DNA from: Clostridium pasteurianum
GTDB lineage: Bacteria > Bacillota > Clostridia > Clostridiales > Clostridiaceae
Assembly (NCBI RefSeq): GCF_001705235.1
Contig: NZ_MCGV01000001.1
Location: 2,604,001 to 2,668,000, forward strand
Length of the DNA: 64,000 nucleotides
Direction of reading: 5' to 3'
A program made the position numbers and the translations under genes. Below the pieces are notes generated by a model that saw only the letters and a program-made list of their open reading frames with translations, did no database searches and was not told the DNA's origin. How positions within the stretch are numbered: the first letter of the stretch is position 1; the number at the start of each line of letters is the position of its first letter. Of this stretch, positions 34,815 through 43,722 are shown one piece after another.

Positions 34815-35717
34815 ATGGATAATAATCAGGGTTGCGAAGTTTCAGATCCAATCTGTAGTGCAGCAGTTATAAGACCAACTACGCTTGAGCAGGCAGAAAA
34901 TTTTCCTGTAAGACCAGGAAAATATAAGTTACCTGTTGTTTTATCTGAATTTGTTATTCAGATAGATGTAGAAGCTAAAGTAAGATTAAATTTCCCATCA
35001 TATGAAATAAAGAGAATAGAAAAACAAGTTTTTCTTACTCAATGCAGATATATTGGAGGAACAGACAAAGTATTTATAGCTGGATATATAAGAAAAAATA
35101 TAGAATATGCTTCTAGAAATTGTACAACAAGATCTGGAATAAGTGGAGTGATTAACGATCAGGTGGTTCATGTTCCATTTAAATGTGTAACTAGAGTATT
35201 TTTTAATGGAGCTCGTCCTAGAGTTACCCCTAATTTTCAGCCAGATGTAACAAGATATTTTGATAAAAGAAGAATGGGCAAAAATATAAGAGAAGCTGAT
35301 AGAGCAAGTTATGAAAGGTTTAATGAACCAGTATATTGTGAACTTGAATGGTCTAAAATCTTTGATGCAGATATTGACGATAGAGGATCTTCAGTTGATT
35401 CTTTACCAAATGAAGAAGAATTTAGAGAGTTTACAGATAAATCTGTTGTTTATATAAAAATAAAACTTCTTCAAAATCAGCAAGTATGGGATCATAGTAA
35501 GCATTATGAAAAACATGAGTGTAAACATGATAAAAAAGATGATAAAAAATACGATGAAGAAGATTATGGAGAATACGATGAAGAATACGGCGGAGGATAT
35601 GATGAAGAATACGATTTAAAAGACGACGAAAAGGATGAAAATAATACAAAAAGTAAATTTTATAACTATAATAATTATAAATGGCATGGAATACCAGACT
35701 ATTATACAAGAAAGTAA
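34815..35717 (+). CDS. Spore coat/exosporium-like protein with SPOCS-type domain and Asp/Tyr tail
   Basis: 300 residues. The ATG at 34815 follows AAAGGAGCAG; an upstream frame to 34731 has no Shine-Dalgarno. The core (about 20-160) has R-P-T-T-L, V-R-P-G-K-Y-K-L-P-V-V-L-S-E, then I-D-V-E-A-K-V-R-L and V-P-F-K-C-V-T-R-V, which resembles DUF3794/SPOCS repeats of clostridial coat proteins (CsxC and SipL kind). The tail (about 235-300) is low-complexity, rich in Lys-His, then Asp-Glu-Tyr. No signal peptide. A paralogue lies just downstream. The domain match is by eye. Confidence 0.65.
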   Translation: MDNNQGCEVSDPICSAAVIRPTTLEQAENFPVRPGKYKLPVVLSEFVIQIDVEAKVRLNFPSYEIKRIEKQVFLTQCRYIGGTDKVFIAGYIRKNIEYASRNCTTRSGISGVINDQVVHVPFKCVTRVFFNGARPRVTPNFQPDVTRYFDKRRMGKNIREADRASYERFNEPVYCELEWSKIFDADIDDRGSSVDSLPNEEEFREFTDKSVVYIKIKLLQNQQVWDHSKHYEKHECKHDKKDDKKYDEEDYGEYDEEYGGGYDEEYDLKDDEKDENNTKSKFYNYNNYKWHGIPDYYTRK

Positions 35718-35723
35718 GATATT

Positions 35724-35756
35724 AGGGGATCAGAAGGCATTCTGGTCCTCATTAAA
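35724..35756 (+). terminator. Weak hairpin between the coat-like genes
   Basis: GATCAGAA pairs with TTCTGGTC with a four-base loop, followed by only CTCATTAAAA. It is more a processing site or partial attenuator than a firm terminator. Confidence 0.4.
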
Positions 35757-35780
35757 ATAATATTTGGAGTGTGAATTATA

Positions 35781-36548
35781 TTGCATAAGCATGGAAGACA
35801 TCATCATCATAAACATAAAAGATGTGAAGACCATGAAGAAATAAATAAAATGCAGGAGGAGAAAAAACTTGATCAGGTTAATGATGAGCCTGATAATGAT
35901 AAGTTGATTAATGATGAACCTTCCAATAATGATGCACTTATGGAATGTGAAAGTGATTTAGTTAAATTTAAAATTAGGGATGGTTTTATTCCTGTGCGTA
36001 TGCCTGTCATAATAACAGAGGTGACAGTGAATATTAACATAGAAAATGTTGTTGATTTAGAAGAACCTATTTTGTGCATAGATAGTGTAAGTAAGGAAGT
36101 AAAGCTTGGAAACTGTAAGCTAATTCCTGAAACAAACATGCTTTTTTTAAATGGAACTGTAATAAAGAGTATTCAATATTGTGAGCAAAGAAGCAATAGT
36201 AATTTATTTGATGGAAAAGTAAAAAATATTATTGTTAATGTGCCTTTTAGATGTGTAACAAAAGTTAAATATATTGTTAAACCTGTTTTTTATGGCAGTA
36301 ATAAAAGTTTAAGAATAATAAACGTTAATGATGAAAGGACGTTTATAGATTCCTATAGGGAAGAGGAAAAGATATGCTGTGAGCTTATGCATGTTAAATT
36401 TGAGGAATTAAATGAAAAGGGTCAAAAGATTAAAAGCTCACAAAATCACAAAATGGAAGCCCCTAAAAGGTTAAGACAGAGTATGGTGATGCATGTTACT
36501 ATAAGACTTATTCAAAATCAAACTTTGTTTATATTAAAAGGAAGGTGA
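35781..36548 (+). CDS. Spore coat/exosporium-like protein with His-rich N-terminus
   Basis: 255 residues. A His/Lys-rich head (about 14 His among the first 20 residues or so, within H-K-H-G-R-H-H-H-H-K) could bind metal or charged coat components. Then an acidic Asn/Asp linker (about 28-55), then the same core as the preceding gene: V-R-M-P-V-I-I-T-E-V, I-N-I-E-N-V-V and V-P-F-R-C-V-T-K-V. The start is TTG after GGAGTGTG. Probably duplicated from the same ancestor as the previous gene, and 63 bases behind it. Confidence 0.6.
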   Translation: MHKHGRHHHHKHKRCEDHEEINKMQEEKKLDQVNDEPDNDKLINDEPSNNDALMECESDLVKFKIRDGFIPVRMPVIITEVTVNINIENVVDLEEPILCIDSVSKEVKLGNCKLIPETNMLFLNGTVIKSIQYCEQRSNSNLFDGKVKNIIVNVPFRCVTKVKYIVKPVFYGSNKSLRIINVNDERTFIDSYREEEKICCELMHVKFEELNEKGQKIKSSQNHKMEAPKRLRQSMVMHVTIRLIQNQTLFILKGR

Positions 36549-36588
36549 ACTCGTAAAGAAATTGCTTTAAGAGTTCGCCTTTTATATT
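36544..36588 (+). terminator. Rho-independent terminator after the coat-like genes
   Basis: GGTGAACTC..TAAAG pairs with CTTTA.GAGTTCGCC, followed by TTTTATA. The stem overlaps the stop codon of the preceding gene. Confidence 0.8.
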
Positions 36589-36666
36589 TGTTATTAATAT
36601 TGATTTTAAATACTAAGTATTTTATGATAGATATATTCTTTAAGAAAGAAAAGTAGGAGATATATT

Positions 36667-39600
36667 ATGAATAGAAATGAAATGCTTCAGATATTCAATG
36701 AAAGTATATCAGGCAAGAATCAGACTAAAGGACTTAGAGTGCTTAATAATGATTTAGTTTCTGATGCAACTATCGAAGAGCAAGATGACTATATAAACAT
36801 AAATGGAAGAGTTATATCTGAAAGCCTTTTTAACCAATATAATACGAGAATAAAGATAGATTGTACAGATAAAAGTATAGCATCAACTTATTGTAGTTGT
36901 TCTGATTATGAGAACCATGAGTCCAAAAAAAATTACTGCTGTAAGCATTTAATAGCAACTTTTTATAAGGTACTCGATGAACTTATAAAGAGCCCAAGTT
37001 TAAACAAGAAAAAAGAAATAAAAGCAAATAGAAATGGCAAATTAAAGGATACTTTATCACTTCTTTTAGGGGATGAGAACTTAAAAGAGGAGCTTAAAAT
37101 AGAGGTATATGTAAACAGAGATAAATGGAATAGTAAAATTTATTTTGAGCTTAAAATAGGCACAAAAGATATGAATTCAAATGGTCTATACATATTAAAG
37201 GATATAAATAGTTTTCTTTTAGCTATATATCAAAATATACCAATACCGTATGGTAAAAAGCTTATCCTAAATATGAAAAAGCAAAGGCTTTCAGTTAAGG
37301 ACAAAAAGCTTGTTGATTTTATTCAGATGATTATAAATATCGATAGAGCATCTTACTATTCACGAAAGGCAAAAAAAGCGGCGGTAACTGGTAAATATGT
37401 TTATGTTCCCGATTATCTTGTGAGGGAATTTTTTCAGGTTATAAAAAATCATAGAGTATATTTAAATGAAGGGTTTAATTTAAATTCAGAGGTGGAAATT
37501 ATAGAGGAAAATCCACCTATAGGATTCTCTCTAAAAGAAAATAAAGATGACTATGTTTTAAGTATTCCAGATGGAATGCCTGTATCGCTTAGCTCAAAGA
37601 ATGATGTGTTTTTATATGGAGTTGATATATACATACCTAATTATGAGTACTGTGAGAGAATAAATCCATATTTCGAGGTATTTAGTAGAGCAAAAGAGGT
37701 TAAATTGTCACGCAAAAGTGAAGGTACTATACTAAGAAAATTAATACCTAATCTAAAGATATTATCACAAAATGTACGGCTTTCGGAAGATATACGGAAT
37801 AAGATAGTAATGGCAAAATGTGAATTTAAATTTTACTTTGATAGAAGAAATGAAAAAATTATACTTACGACAAAGGTTAAATATGGAACCATTGAGTTTA
37901 ATATATTTGAAGATTATAAAGGAAAAGTAATTTACAGAGATTCAAGAAGAGAAACTGAGGTGCTGGAGCTCTTAAGGCAGCTTAGATTTGAACAAGTCCA
38001 AAATAAGTTTGTTTTAGGGTTTGGAGAAGATTATGCTTTTACTTTTTTTAAGACTGAAATATTTAGATTGCAAAATGTAGGTGAGGTATTTTATTCTGAA
38101 AATTTCAGAGGTATAAAACATATTAATAGCAATAATATAAGTGGAAATATAAGAACTGGCAAGTACAATTACTTTGAAATGGAATTTAAAATAGCCGATA
38201 TACCACCTATAGAAACGGTAAATATATTAAGAGCTTTTCGCAATAATTTAAAATATTATAAGCTTAAAAGTGGTGAATTTATTGATCTTGAAGATATTGA
38301 GATTAAGAAGTTTTTGAAGCTTATAGATTCAATTGCACCTAAAAAGATTGAAAATAACAGGGTAGAAATATCTAAGAGCAAGAGTGTTTATATTGATGAG
38401 TACATAGAAGAAAATGATATTAGATATATTAAAGGGAAAAGCGAGTTAGAAGAAGTTAGGGACAAATTCAAGGACGTTAAAAAGCTTAAATTTAAGGAAC
38501 CTGAAAAATTGCAGGGAAGTCTTAGAAAATATCAAAGGGTTGGCTATAACTGGCTTAAAACTCTTGACTATTTTGGCTTTGGAGGAATACTTGGAGATGA
38601 GATGGGACTTGGAAAAACTCTTCAGGTAATCACATTTTTATTGTCCAATGTAAGTAAAAAGACTTTAATTGTAGTGCCTACTTCGTTAGTATATAATTGG
38701 ATTCAAGAGTTTGATAAGTTTGCACCAACTATGAGAACCGCAGCCGTCAATGGTACAAAAAGCGAAAGAAAATTAATAATTAAAAACATAGAAAAATTTG
38801 ATGTACTTATAACAACATATAATCTTTTAAAGAGGGATTTTGATTTATATGAAAACCTTCAGTTTGATTATTGCATATTAGATGAGGCTCAGTATATAAA
38901 AAATCCGCATTCTCAAAGTGCAGTTACTGTAAAAAAGGTAAAAGCATCAAATAGATTTGCGCTGTCAGGTACACCTGTGGAGAATTCAGTTATGGAGCTT
39001 TGGTCTATATTCGATTTTATAATGCCAGGATACCTTTATGATGAAAATAGGTTCAGCGTTAGATATTATAAAAAGCTAAAAGAGGATCCTGCTGTAATTG
39101 AAGATTTAAATAAACTTATAAAACCATTTATTTTGAGAAGAAAGAAAAATGAAGTTATAAAAGAACTTCCGCCTAAAATAGAAAAAATAGTAACTGTTAG
39201 CATGGATAATAAGCAGAAAAAAGTTTATAAGACTTATGCTGATTATGCAATTAATTTAATTGAGAAAAAGGTTCAGCTTGATGAATTTAAAAATAGTAAA
39301 ATAGAGATACTTGCGTATATAACAAAGCTCAGACAAATATGCCTTGACCCTTCTGTTATTATGGAGGATTATAAGGGAGGTAGTGCCAAAATTGAGGCAC
39401 TTGTAGAAATCCTCAGTCAAAGTATAGATGAAGGACATAAGACTCTTGTATTCTCACAGTTTACTTCTGTATTAAAGAATATAGCCTCAAGATTAGAGGA
39501 CGAGAAAATAGAATATAGTTATCTTGATGGGACAATATCTTCTAAAAATAGAATGAAAATAGTAGATGATTTTAATAATGGCTCAAATCCTGTTTTCTTA

Positions 39601-39900
39601 ATAAGTTTAAAGGCAGGGGGAACAGGCCTTAATCTCACGTCTGCTGATGTAGTCATTCATTTTGATCCATGGTGGAATCCAGCAGTTGAAGATCAGGCAA
39701 CAGATAGAGCACATAGAATAGGCCAGCATAATACTGTAGAGGTTATAAAACTAATAGCTCAGGGTACTATTGAAGAAAAGATCATAACTCTCCAGAAGGA
39801 TAAGAGAGAACTTGCTGAAAATCTTTTAGGTGATGAACTCTCAAGTGATAAAAATCTTACCGCATTAACTGATGAGGATATTATTAGTCTCTTTGAATAA
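36667..39900 (+). CDS. SWIM-domain SNF2-family helicase/translocase
   Basis: 1077 residues. An N-terminal SWIM zinc finger near residues 78-102 (C-S-C.., then C-C-K-H-L), a long SNF2-associated region (120-600), and a C-terminal Swi2/Snf2 ATPase with G-D-E-M-G-L-G-K-T-L (motif I), D-E-A-Q (II), S-G-T-P (III) and D-R-A-H-R-I-G-Q (VI). These are double-stranded DNA translocases, linked in bacteria to RNA polymerase recycling, DNA repair or defence. Start after AGTAGGAGATAT. Eighteen bases before the VanZ gene. Confidence 0.9.
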   Translation: MNRNEMLQIFNESISGKNQTKGLRVLNNDLVSDATIEEQDDYININGRVISESLFNQYNTRIKIDCTDKSIASTYCSCSDYENHESKKNYCCKHLIATFYKVLDELIKSPSLNKKKEIKANRNGKLKDTLSLLLGDENLKEELKIEVYVNRDKWNSKIYFELKIGTKDMNSNGLYILKDINSFLLAIYQNIPIPYGKKLILNMKKQRLSVKDKKLVDFIQMIINIDRASYYSRKAKKAAVTGKYVYVPDYLVREFFQVIKNHRVYLNEGFNLNSEVEIIEENPPIGFSLKENKDDYVLSIPDGMPVSLSSKNDVFLYGVDIYIPNYEYCERINPYFEVFSRAKEVKLSRKSEGTILRKLIPNLKILSQNVRLSEDIRNKIVMAKCEFKFYFDRRNEKIILTTKVKYGTIEFNIFEDYKGKVIYRDSRRETEVLELLRQLRFEQVQNKFVLGFGEDYAFTFFKTEIFRLQNVGEVFYSENFRGIKHINSNNISGNIRTGKYNYFEMEFKIADIPPIETVNILRAFRNNLKYYKLKSGEFIDLEDIEIKKFLKLIDSIAPKKIENNRVEISKSKSVYIDEYIEENDIRYIKGKSELEEVRDKFKDVKKLKFKEPEKLQGSLRKYQRVGYNWLKTLDYFGFGGILGDEMGLGKTLQVITFLLSNVSKKTLIVVPTSLVYNWIQEFDKFAPTMRTAAVNGTKSERKLIIKNIEKFDVLITTYNLLKRDFDLYENLQFDYCILDEAQYIKNPHSQSAVTVKKVKASNRFALSGTPVENSVMELWSIFDFIMPGYLYDENRFSVRYYKKLKEDPAVIEDLNKLIKPFILRRKKNEVIKELPPKIEKIVTVSMDNKQKKVYKTYADYAINLIEKKVQLDEFKNSKIEILAYITKLRQICLDPSVIMEDYKGGSAKIEALVEILSQSIDEGHKTLVFSQFTSVLKNIASRLEDEKIEYSYLDGTISSKNRMKIVDDFNNGSNPVFLISLKAGGTGLNLTSADVVIHFDPWWNPAVEDQATDRAHRIGQHNTVEVIKLIAQGTIEEKIITLQKDKRELAENLLGDELSSDKNLTALTDEDIISLFE

Positions 39901-39918
39901 TATTAGAAAGGAGAAAAA

Positions 39919-40539
39919 ATGAATATAATGATAAGCAGCATAGTATCTATTTTTATAGTAACTATGATAAATATTTTCTTAAGTAGAAGTAGTAAGCATA
40001 TTAGAAATAAAATAAGATGGCAGCATTACTTATTTGGATATTTTTTTATATTGTATCTTGTAATTTCTTTAAAATTAGTAGGATTCCCTTCTCTATCTGA
40101 ATGGCAAATATTATTACAATTAAATAAGCCAATATTTAATCCTCATATAAATTTGATGCCATTTAAGGTCGGATTTGAATTTACAGATATACTTAATATA
40201 GTGCTTTTTATACCTTTTGGATTTCTATTGCCAGCTTTATGGACAAGATACCGTAAATTACTGTGGACAGTATGTTATGGAGCAATTTTCTCTCTTACTA
40301 TTGAAATTAGCCAATTATTTGTAAGTTCTCGTGAAACTGATATCAATGATCTAATAATGAATATTCTAGGTACTATGTGTGGATTTGTGTTTTTTAATAT
40401 TATGAGAAAGATATTTTATAAACTTGCGAATAGAACAGCAGTTAATATTTGTTCCAAGGACACCCTAGGTATTAAATTAGAACCTTATTTATACGTTATT
40501 ATTGCAATTATATGTACTTTTTGTTTTGGTAGTATATAA
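39919..40539 (+). CDS. VanZ-family membrane protein
   Basis: 206 residues with five membrane segments. The VanZ core is P-H-I-N-L-M-P-F, D-I-L-N-I-V-L-F-I-P-F-G-F and the E-I-S-Q-L-F strand with D-I-N-D-L-I-M-N-I-L-G. VanZ proteins lower susceptibility to glycopeptides or change lipid/peptidoglycan export, with an unclear mechanism. There is no vanHAX nearby, so drug resistance is not implied. Start ATG after AAAGGAGAA, 19 bases behind the helicase; probably co-transcribed with it. Confidence 0.82.
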   Translation: MNIMISSIVSIFIVTMINIFLSRSSKHIRNKIRWQHYLFGYFFILYLVISLKLVGFPSLSEWQILLQLNKPIFNPHINLMPFKVGFEFTDILNIVLFIPFGFLLPALWTRYRKLLWTVCYGAIFSLTIEISQLFVSSRETDINDLIMNILGTMCGFVFFNIMRKIFYKLANRTAVNICSKDTLGIKLEPYLYVIIAIICTFCFGSI

Positions 40540-40647
40540 ATTATAACGGTCTTGATTTTCGTAATTATTAAGCTTTTAATTTTTGTTAAGGTTACTAGTT
40601 GGCTTAGATGTTCCATTTGTGATAATAAAAAATAACGTTGCAAGCTC

Positions 40648-40675
40648 TTGTATTAAGTTTATAAGATAGTAAAAT
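40648..40675 (+). promoter_or_regulatory. Candidate bdhA promoter
   Basis: TTGTAT (40648-40653), 16 bases, TAAAAT (40670-40675), followed by GTAATTA. The same arrangement and the ATAGTAAAAT core recur before bdhB. Confidence 0.5.
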
Positions 40676-40719
40676 GTAATTAGGGAAATTATTAATTTAA
40701 CACTAAGGGAGGTAAAAAT

Positions 40720-41889
40720 ATGCAAAATTTTGACTATTCTATACCAACGAAAATTTTTTTTGGTAAAGGAAAGATAAGCGTAATAGGCGAAGAAATAAAA
40801 AAATATGCTACAAAAATACTTATAGTTTACGGTGGTGGAAGCATAAAGAGAAATGGAATATATGATAAAACGGTAGAAATACTAAAGAAAAATAATATCA
40901 GTTTTTGTGAACTTTCTGGTGTAGAACCTAACCCTAGGATAGAAAGTGTAAAAAAGGGAGTTAATATATGCAGAGAAAATAATGTGGAATTAGTACTTGC
41001 AATAGGAGGGGGCAGTACTATAGACTGTGCTAAGGTTATTGCAGCAGGATATTATTATGACGGTGATGCTTGGGATATAGTGAAAGATCCATCTAAAATA
41101 AAAAAGGTTCTTCCAATTGCAAGTATACTTACTCTTGCAGCTACAGGCTCTGAAATGGATAGATTTGCAGTAATAACAAACATGAAAACAAATGAAAAGC
41201 TAGGTACTGCACATGAAGATATGAAGCCTAAATTTTCAGTACTAGATCCTACATATACTTTTACAGTACCTAAGGGACAAACAGCAGCAGGGACAGCTGA
41301 TATTATGAGTCATATTTTTGAGGAATATTTTAGCGGTGTAAAAGGTGCTTATGTTCAGGACAAAATATCAGAAGGACTTTTAAAAACATGCATAAAGTAT
41401 GGAAAGATAGCTATTGATGATCCAGAAAATTATGAAGCAAGAGCTAATCTTATGTGGGCATCAAGCCTTGCAATAAATGATCTTATAGCACTTGGAAAAG
41501 ATAGAAAATGGTGCTGCCATCCTATAGAGCATGAACTTAGTGCATTTTATGATATAACTCATGGAGTTGGACTTGCAATATTAACTCCAAATTGGATGGA
41601 ATATATTTTAAATGATGATACTTTATATAAGTTTGTTGAGTATGGAGTAAATGTTTGGGATATAGATAAAAATAAAGACAAATATGAAATAGCACATGAA
41701 GCTATAAATAAAACTAGGGAATATTTTGATTCTTTGGGCATTCCTTCTACACTTAAGGCAGTTGGAATAGGAGAAGAAAAGTTAGAAATAATGGCAAATG
41801 AGGCAATTAAAAATGCAAAAGGTTCTCTTGGAAGTTTAAGGCCAATAGATGCTGATGATGTTTTGAAAATATTAAAAAAATCACTATAG
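40720..41889 (+). CDS. bdhA: Butanol dehydrogenase A, iron-dependent
   Basis: 389 residues, the length of clostridial BdhA. Reduces butyraldehyde to butanol with NAD(P)H in the last solvent step. The nucleotide motif G-G-G-S-T-I-D is at residues 97-103; Y-G-G-G-S-I (37-42) packs by the cofactor. Iron ligands fit Asp194 and His198 in T-A-D-I-M-S-H, His267 (C-H-P) and His281 (I-T-H-G). Start after AAGGGAGG. Paired with bdhB but separated by a large palindrome, so likely its own transcript. Confidence 0.92.
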   Translation: MQNFDYSIPTKIFFGKGKISVIGEEIKKYATKILIVYGGGSIKRNGIYDKTVEILKKNNISFCELSGVEPNPRIESVKKGVNICRENNVELVLAIGGGSTIDCAKVIAAGYYYDGDAWDIVKDPSKIKKVLPIASILTLAATGSEMDRFAVITNMKTNEKLGTAHEDMKPKFSVLDPTYTFTVPKGQTAAGTADIMSHIFEEYFSGVKGAYVQDKISEGLLKTCIKYGKIAIDDPENYEARANLMWASSLAINDLIALGKDRKWCCHPIEHELSAFYDITHGVGLAILTPNWMEYILNDDTLYKFVEYGVNVWDIDKNKDKYEIAHEAINKTREYFDSLGIPSTLKAVGIGEEKLEIMANEAIKNAKGSLGSLRPIDADDVLKILKKSL

Positions 41890-41906
41890 CTATAAAAAGC
41901 TTTTGA

Positions 41907-42110
41907 AAAAAATTAAGAATTAAGAATTAAAAAATTAAGAATGAATGTAATTTTTTCTTTGCTTTGCTGAGAAAAAACTTTAAACTTATAATTGAATCCA
42001 TTTCCACTAGTGGAAATGGATTCAATTATAAGATGTAGATTTTACATAGCAAAGCGGTGGAAAATCCTCATTCATTCTTAATTCTTTACTCTCAATTCTT
42101 AATTTTTTTA
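41907..42110. repeat. Composite inverted repeat (family R3) with a 48-base perfect palindrome
   Basis: The centre (41985-42032) is a perfect 48-base palindrome around CCACTAGTGG, 24-base arms with no loop. Outer arms contain AATTAAGAATTAAG copies (41911 on) and ATTCTTAATTCTT (42074 on), also complementary. It is the bdhA terminator in effect; the outer arms recur at 56148-56212. The inner part (TTTGCTTTGCTGAG and GCAAAGCGGTGG) has a second, less perfect, complementarity. Confidence 0.85.
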
Positions 42111-42162
42111 CTTCTTAGTTGTTAAATATATATTAAAAATGGTCCCACCTGACAAAAAATCG

Positions 42163-42190
42163 TTGTAATATTTTGTTACAATAGTAAAAT
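42163..42190 (+). promoter_or_regulatory. Candidate bdhB promoter
   Basis: TTGTAA (42163-42168), 16 bases, TAAAAT (42185-42190), the same spacing and -10 box as bdhA. It agrees with bdhB having its own transcript. Confidence 0.5.
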
Positions 42191-42224
42191 ATAATTAAAT
42201 AGTAAATAAACAGGAGGGGTTAAA

Positions 42225-43400
42225 GTGGTTGAATTTGAATATTCTATACCAACTAAAATTTTTTTTGGTAAAGACAAAATCAATGTTTTAGGCAAGGAAG
42301 TTAAAAAGTATGGTTCAAGAGTACTTATGGTTTATGGAGGAGGAAGCATAAAAAGAAATGGAATATATGATAAAGCTGTAAGTATATTAAAAGAAAATGG
42401 AATTAGTTTTTGTGAACTCCAAGGAGTAGAACCAAATCCAAGGATAACAACAGTACAAAAGGGAATTGATTTATGTAGAAAAAACAATGTTGAATTAGTA
42501 TTAGCTGTAGGTGGTGGAAGTGCAATAGACTGCGCAAAAGCAATAGCAGCTGGATACTATTACGATGGAGATCCATGGGATGTAGTTTTAGATAGTTCTA
42601 AAATAAAAAAAGTGCTCCCTATTGCAAGTGTGCTTACTATTGCAGCAACAGGATCAGAAATGGATTCTTGGGCTGTAATAAATAATATGGATACTCATGA
42701 AAAGCTTATTGCTGCACATCCTGATTTGGCACCTAAGTTTTCAATATTAGATCCAACATATACTTTTACAGTACCTCAAAGTCAAACAGCAGCAGGGACA
42801 GCAGATATTATGAGCCATATTTTTGAAGTGTATTTTAGTCCTACAAAAACAGCTTATCTTCAGGATAGAATGGCAGAAGCCCTTTTAAAAACATGCATCA
42901 AATATGGCAAAATTGCACTTGAAGATCCTTGTAATTATGAGGCTAGAGCAAATTTAATGTGGGCATCAAGTCTTGCAATAAATGGACTTTTAACTTATGG
43001 AAAGGACACTAACTGGAGTGTACATTTGATGGAGCATGAACTTAGTGCTTTTTACGATATAACTCATGGAGTTGGACTTGCTATTTTGACACCTAATTGG
43101 ATGGATTATATTTTAAACAGTGATACACTATATAAGTTTGTAGAATATGGTGTAAACGTATGGGGAATAGATAAGAACAAGGATAATTATGAAATTGCTT
43201 ATGAAGCTATAAAAAAGACTAAGGATTATTTTGTCAATACATTAGGAATTCCAGAAACCCTAAGTGAAGTTGGAATTGGAGAAGAAAACCTAGAAGTAAT
43301 GGCAAAAGAGTCTGTAAAACTAAGCGGAGGAACCATAGGAAATCTTATGCCTGTAAATGCAGACGATGTACTTAAAATATTTAAGAAGTCACTTAAATAA
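42225..43400 (+). CDS. bdhB: Butanol dehydrogenase B, iron-dependent
   Basis: 391 residues, a paralogue of the gene before it with the same ligand set (Asp and His in T-A-D-I-M-S-H, then H-L-M-E-H and I-T-H-G). It catalyses the same aldehyde-to-alcohol step and in C. acetobutylicum is the main enzyme at high solvent levels. The start is GTG after CAGGAGGGG, one codon before the conserved E-F-E-Y-S-I-P-T. It differs from what I recall of the ATCC 824 protein at many positions, which argues for a sister species. Confidence 0.92.
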   Translation: MVEFEYSIPTKIFFGKDKINVLGKEVKKYGSRVLMVYGGGSIKRNGIYDKAVSILKENGISFCELQGVEPNPRITTVQKGIDLCRKNNVELVLAVGGGSAIDCAKAIAAGYYYDGDPWDVVLDSSKIKKVLPIASVLTIAATGSEMDSWAVINNMDTHEKLIAAHPDLAPKFSILDPTYTFTVPQSQTAAGTADIMSHIFEVYFSPTKTAYLQDRMAEALLKTCIKYGKIALEDPCNYEARANLMWASSLAINGLLTYGKDTNWSVHLMEHELSAFYDITHGVGLAILTPNWMDYILNSDTLYKFVEYGVNVWGIDKNKDNYEIAYEAIKKTKDYFVNTLGIPETLSEVGIGEENLEVMAKESVKLSGGTIGNLMPVNADDVLKIFKKSLK

Positions 43401-43581
43401 TGAGGTTTGAATTTTAGAATAATTATCATATATGAGGATTGGGCAATTTTAAAATTGCTAACATGAAGTTGTTAGTAATAATATAGAAAATGCCTATTGA
43501 TACTTAAAGAGGATAATGGGTCTTTGACCCAAGCCCCGTATATGATTGTTATCCCTTTTTACTTCAAAACCTTACTCTCAA

Positions 43582-43722
43582 AACAAAAATAACAGTGATC
43601 TGGAACAATTTAAATAAAATTCAATAAGTCTTGCTTCAAATTATAAAAAGACTTAGTATTTTTATAATTTGAAGCTTAGACTTATGGGTTTTATTTAATG
43701 TTCCAAATCACTGTTATTTTGT
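43582..43722. repeat. Long inverted repeat, family R2 (full copy), overlapping the vanY stop
   Basis: AACAAAAATAACAGTGAT (43582) and AATCACTGTTATTTTGTT (to 43722) close a hairpin of arms about 60 bases. Inside are the TAAATAAAATTCAATAAGTC arm shared with 953-1016 and an inner TTCAAATTATAAAAAGACTTA arm. The right arm supplies the last nine codons and the stop of the minus-strand VanY gene. The rest of the gap, 43401-43581, has no gene I can support. Confidence 0.85.

Noticed and set aside
42163-42181. Rex (redox) operator before bdhB
   Set aside because: TTGT and ACAA halves are 11 rather than 10 bases apart and the inner TTAA parts are missing.
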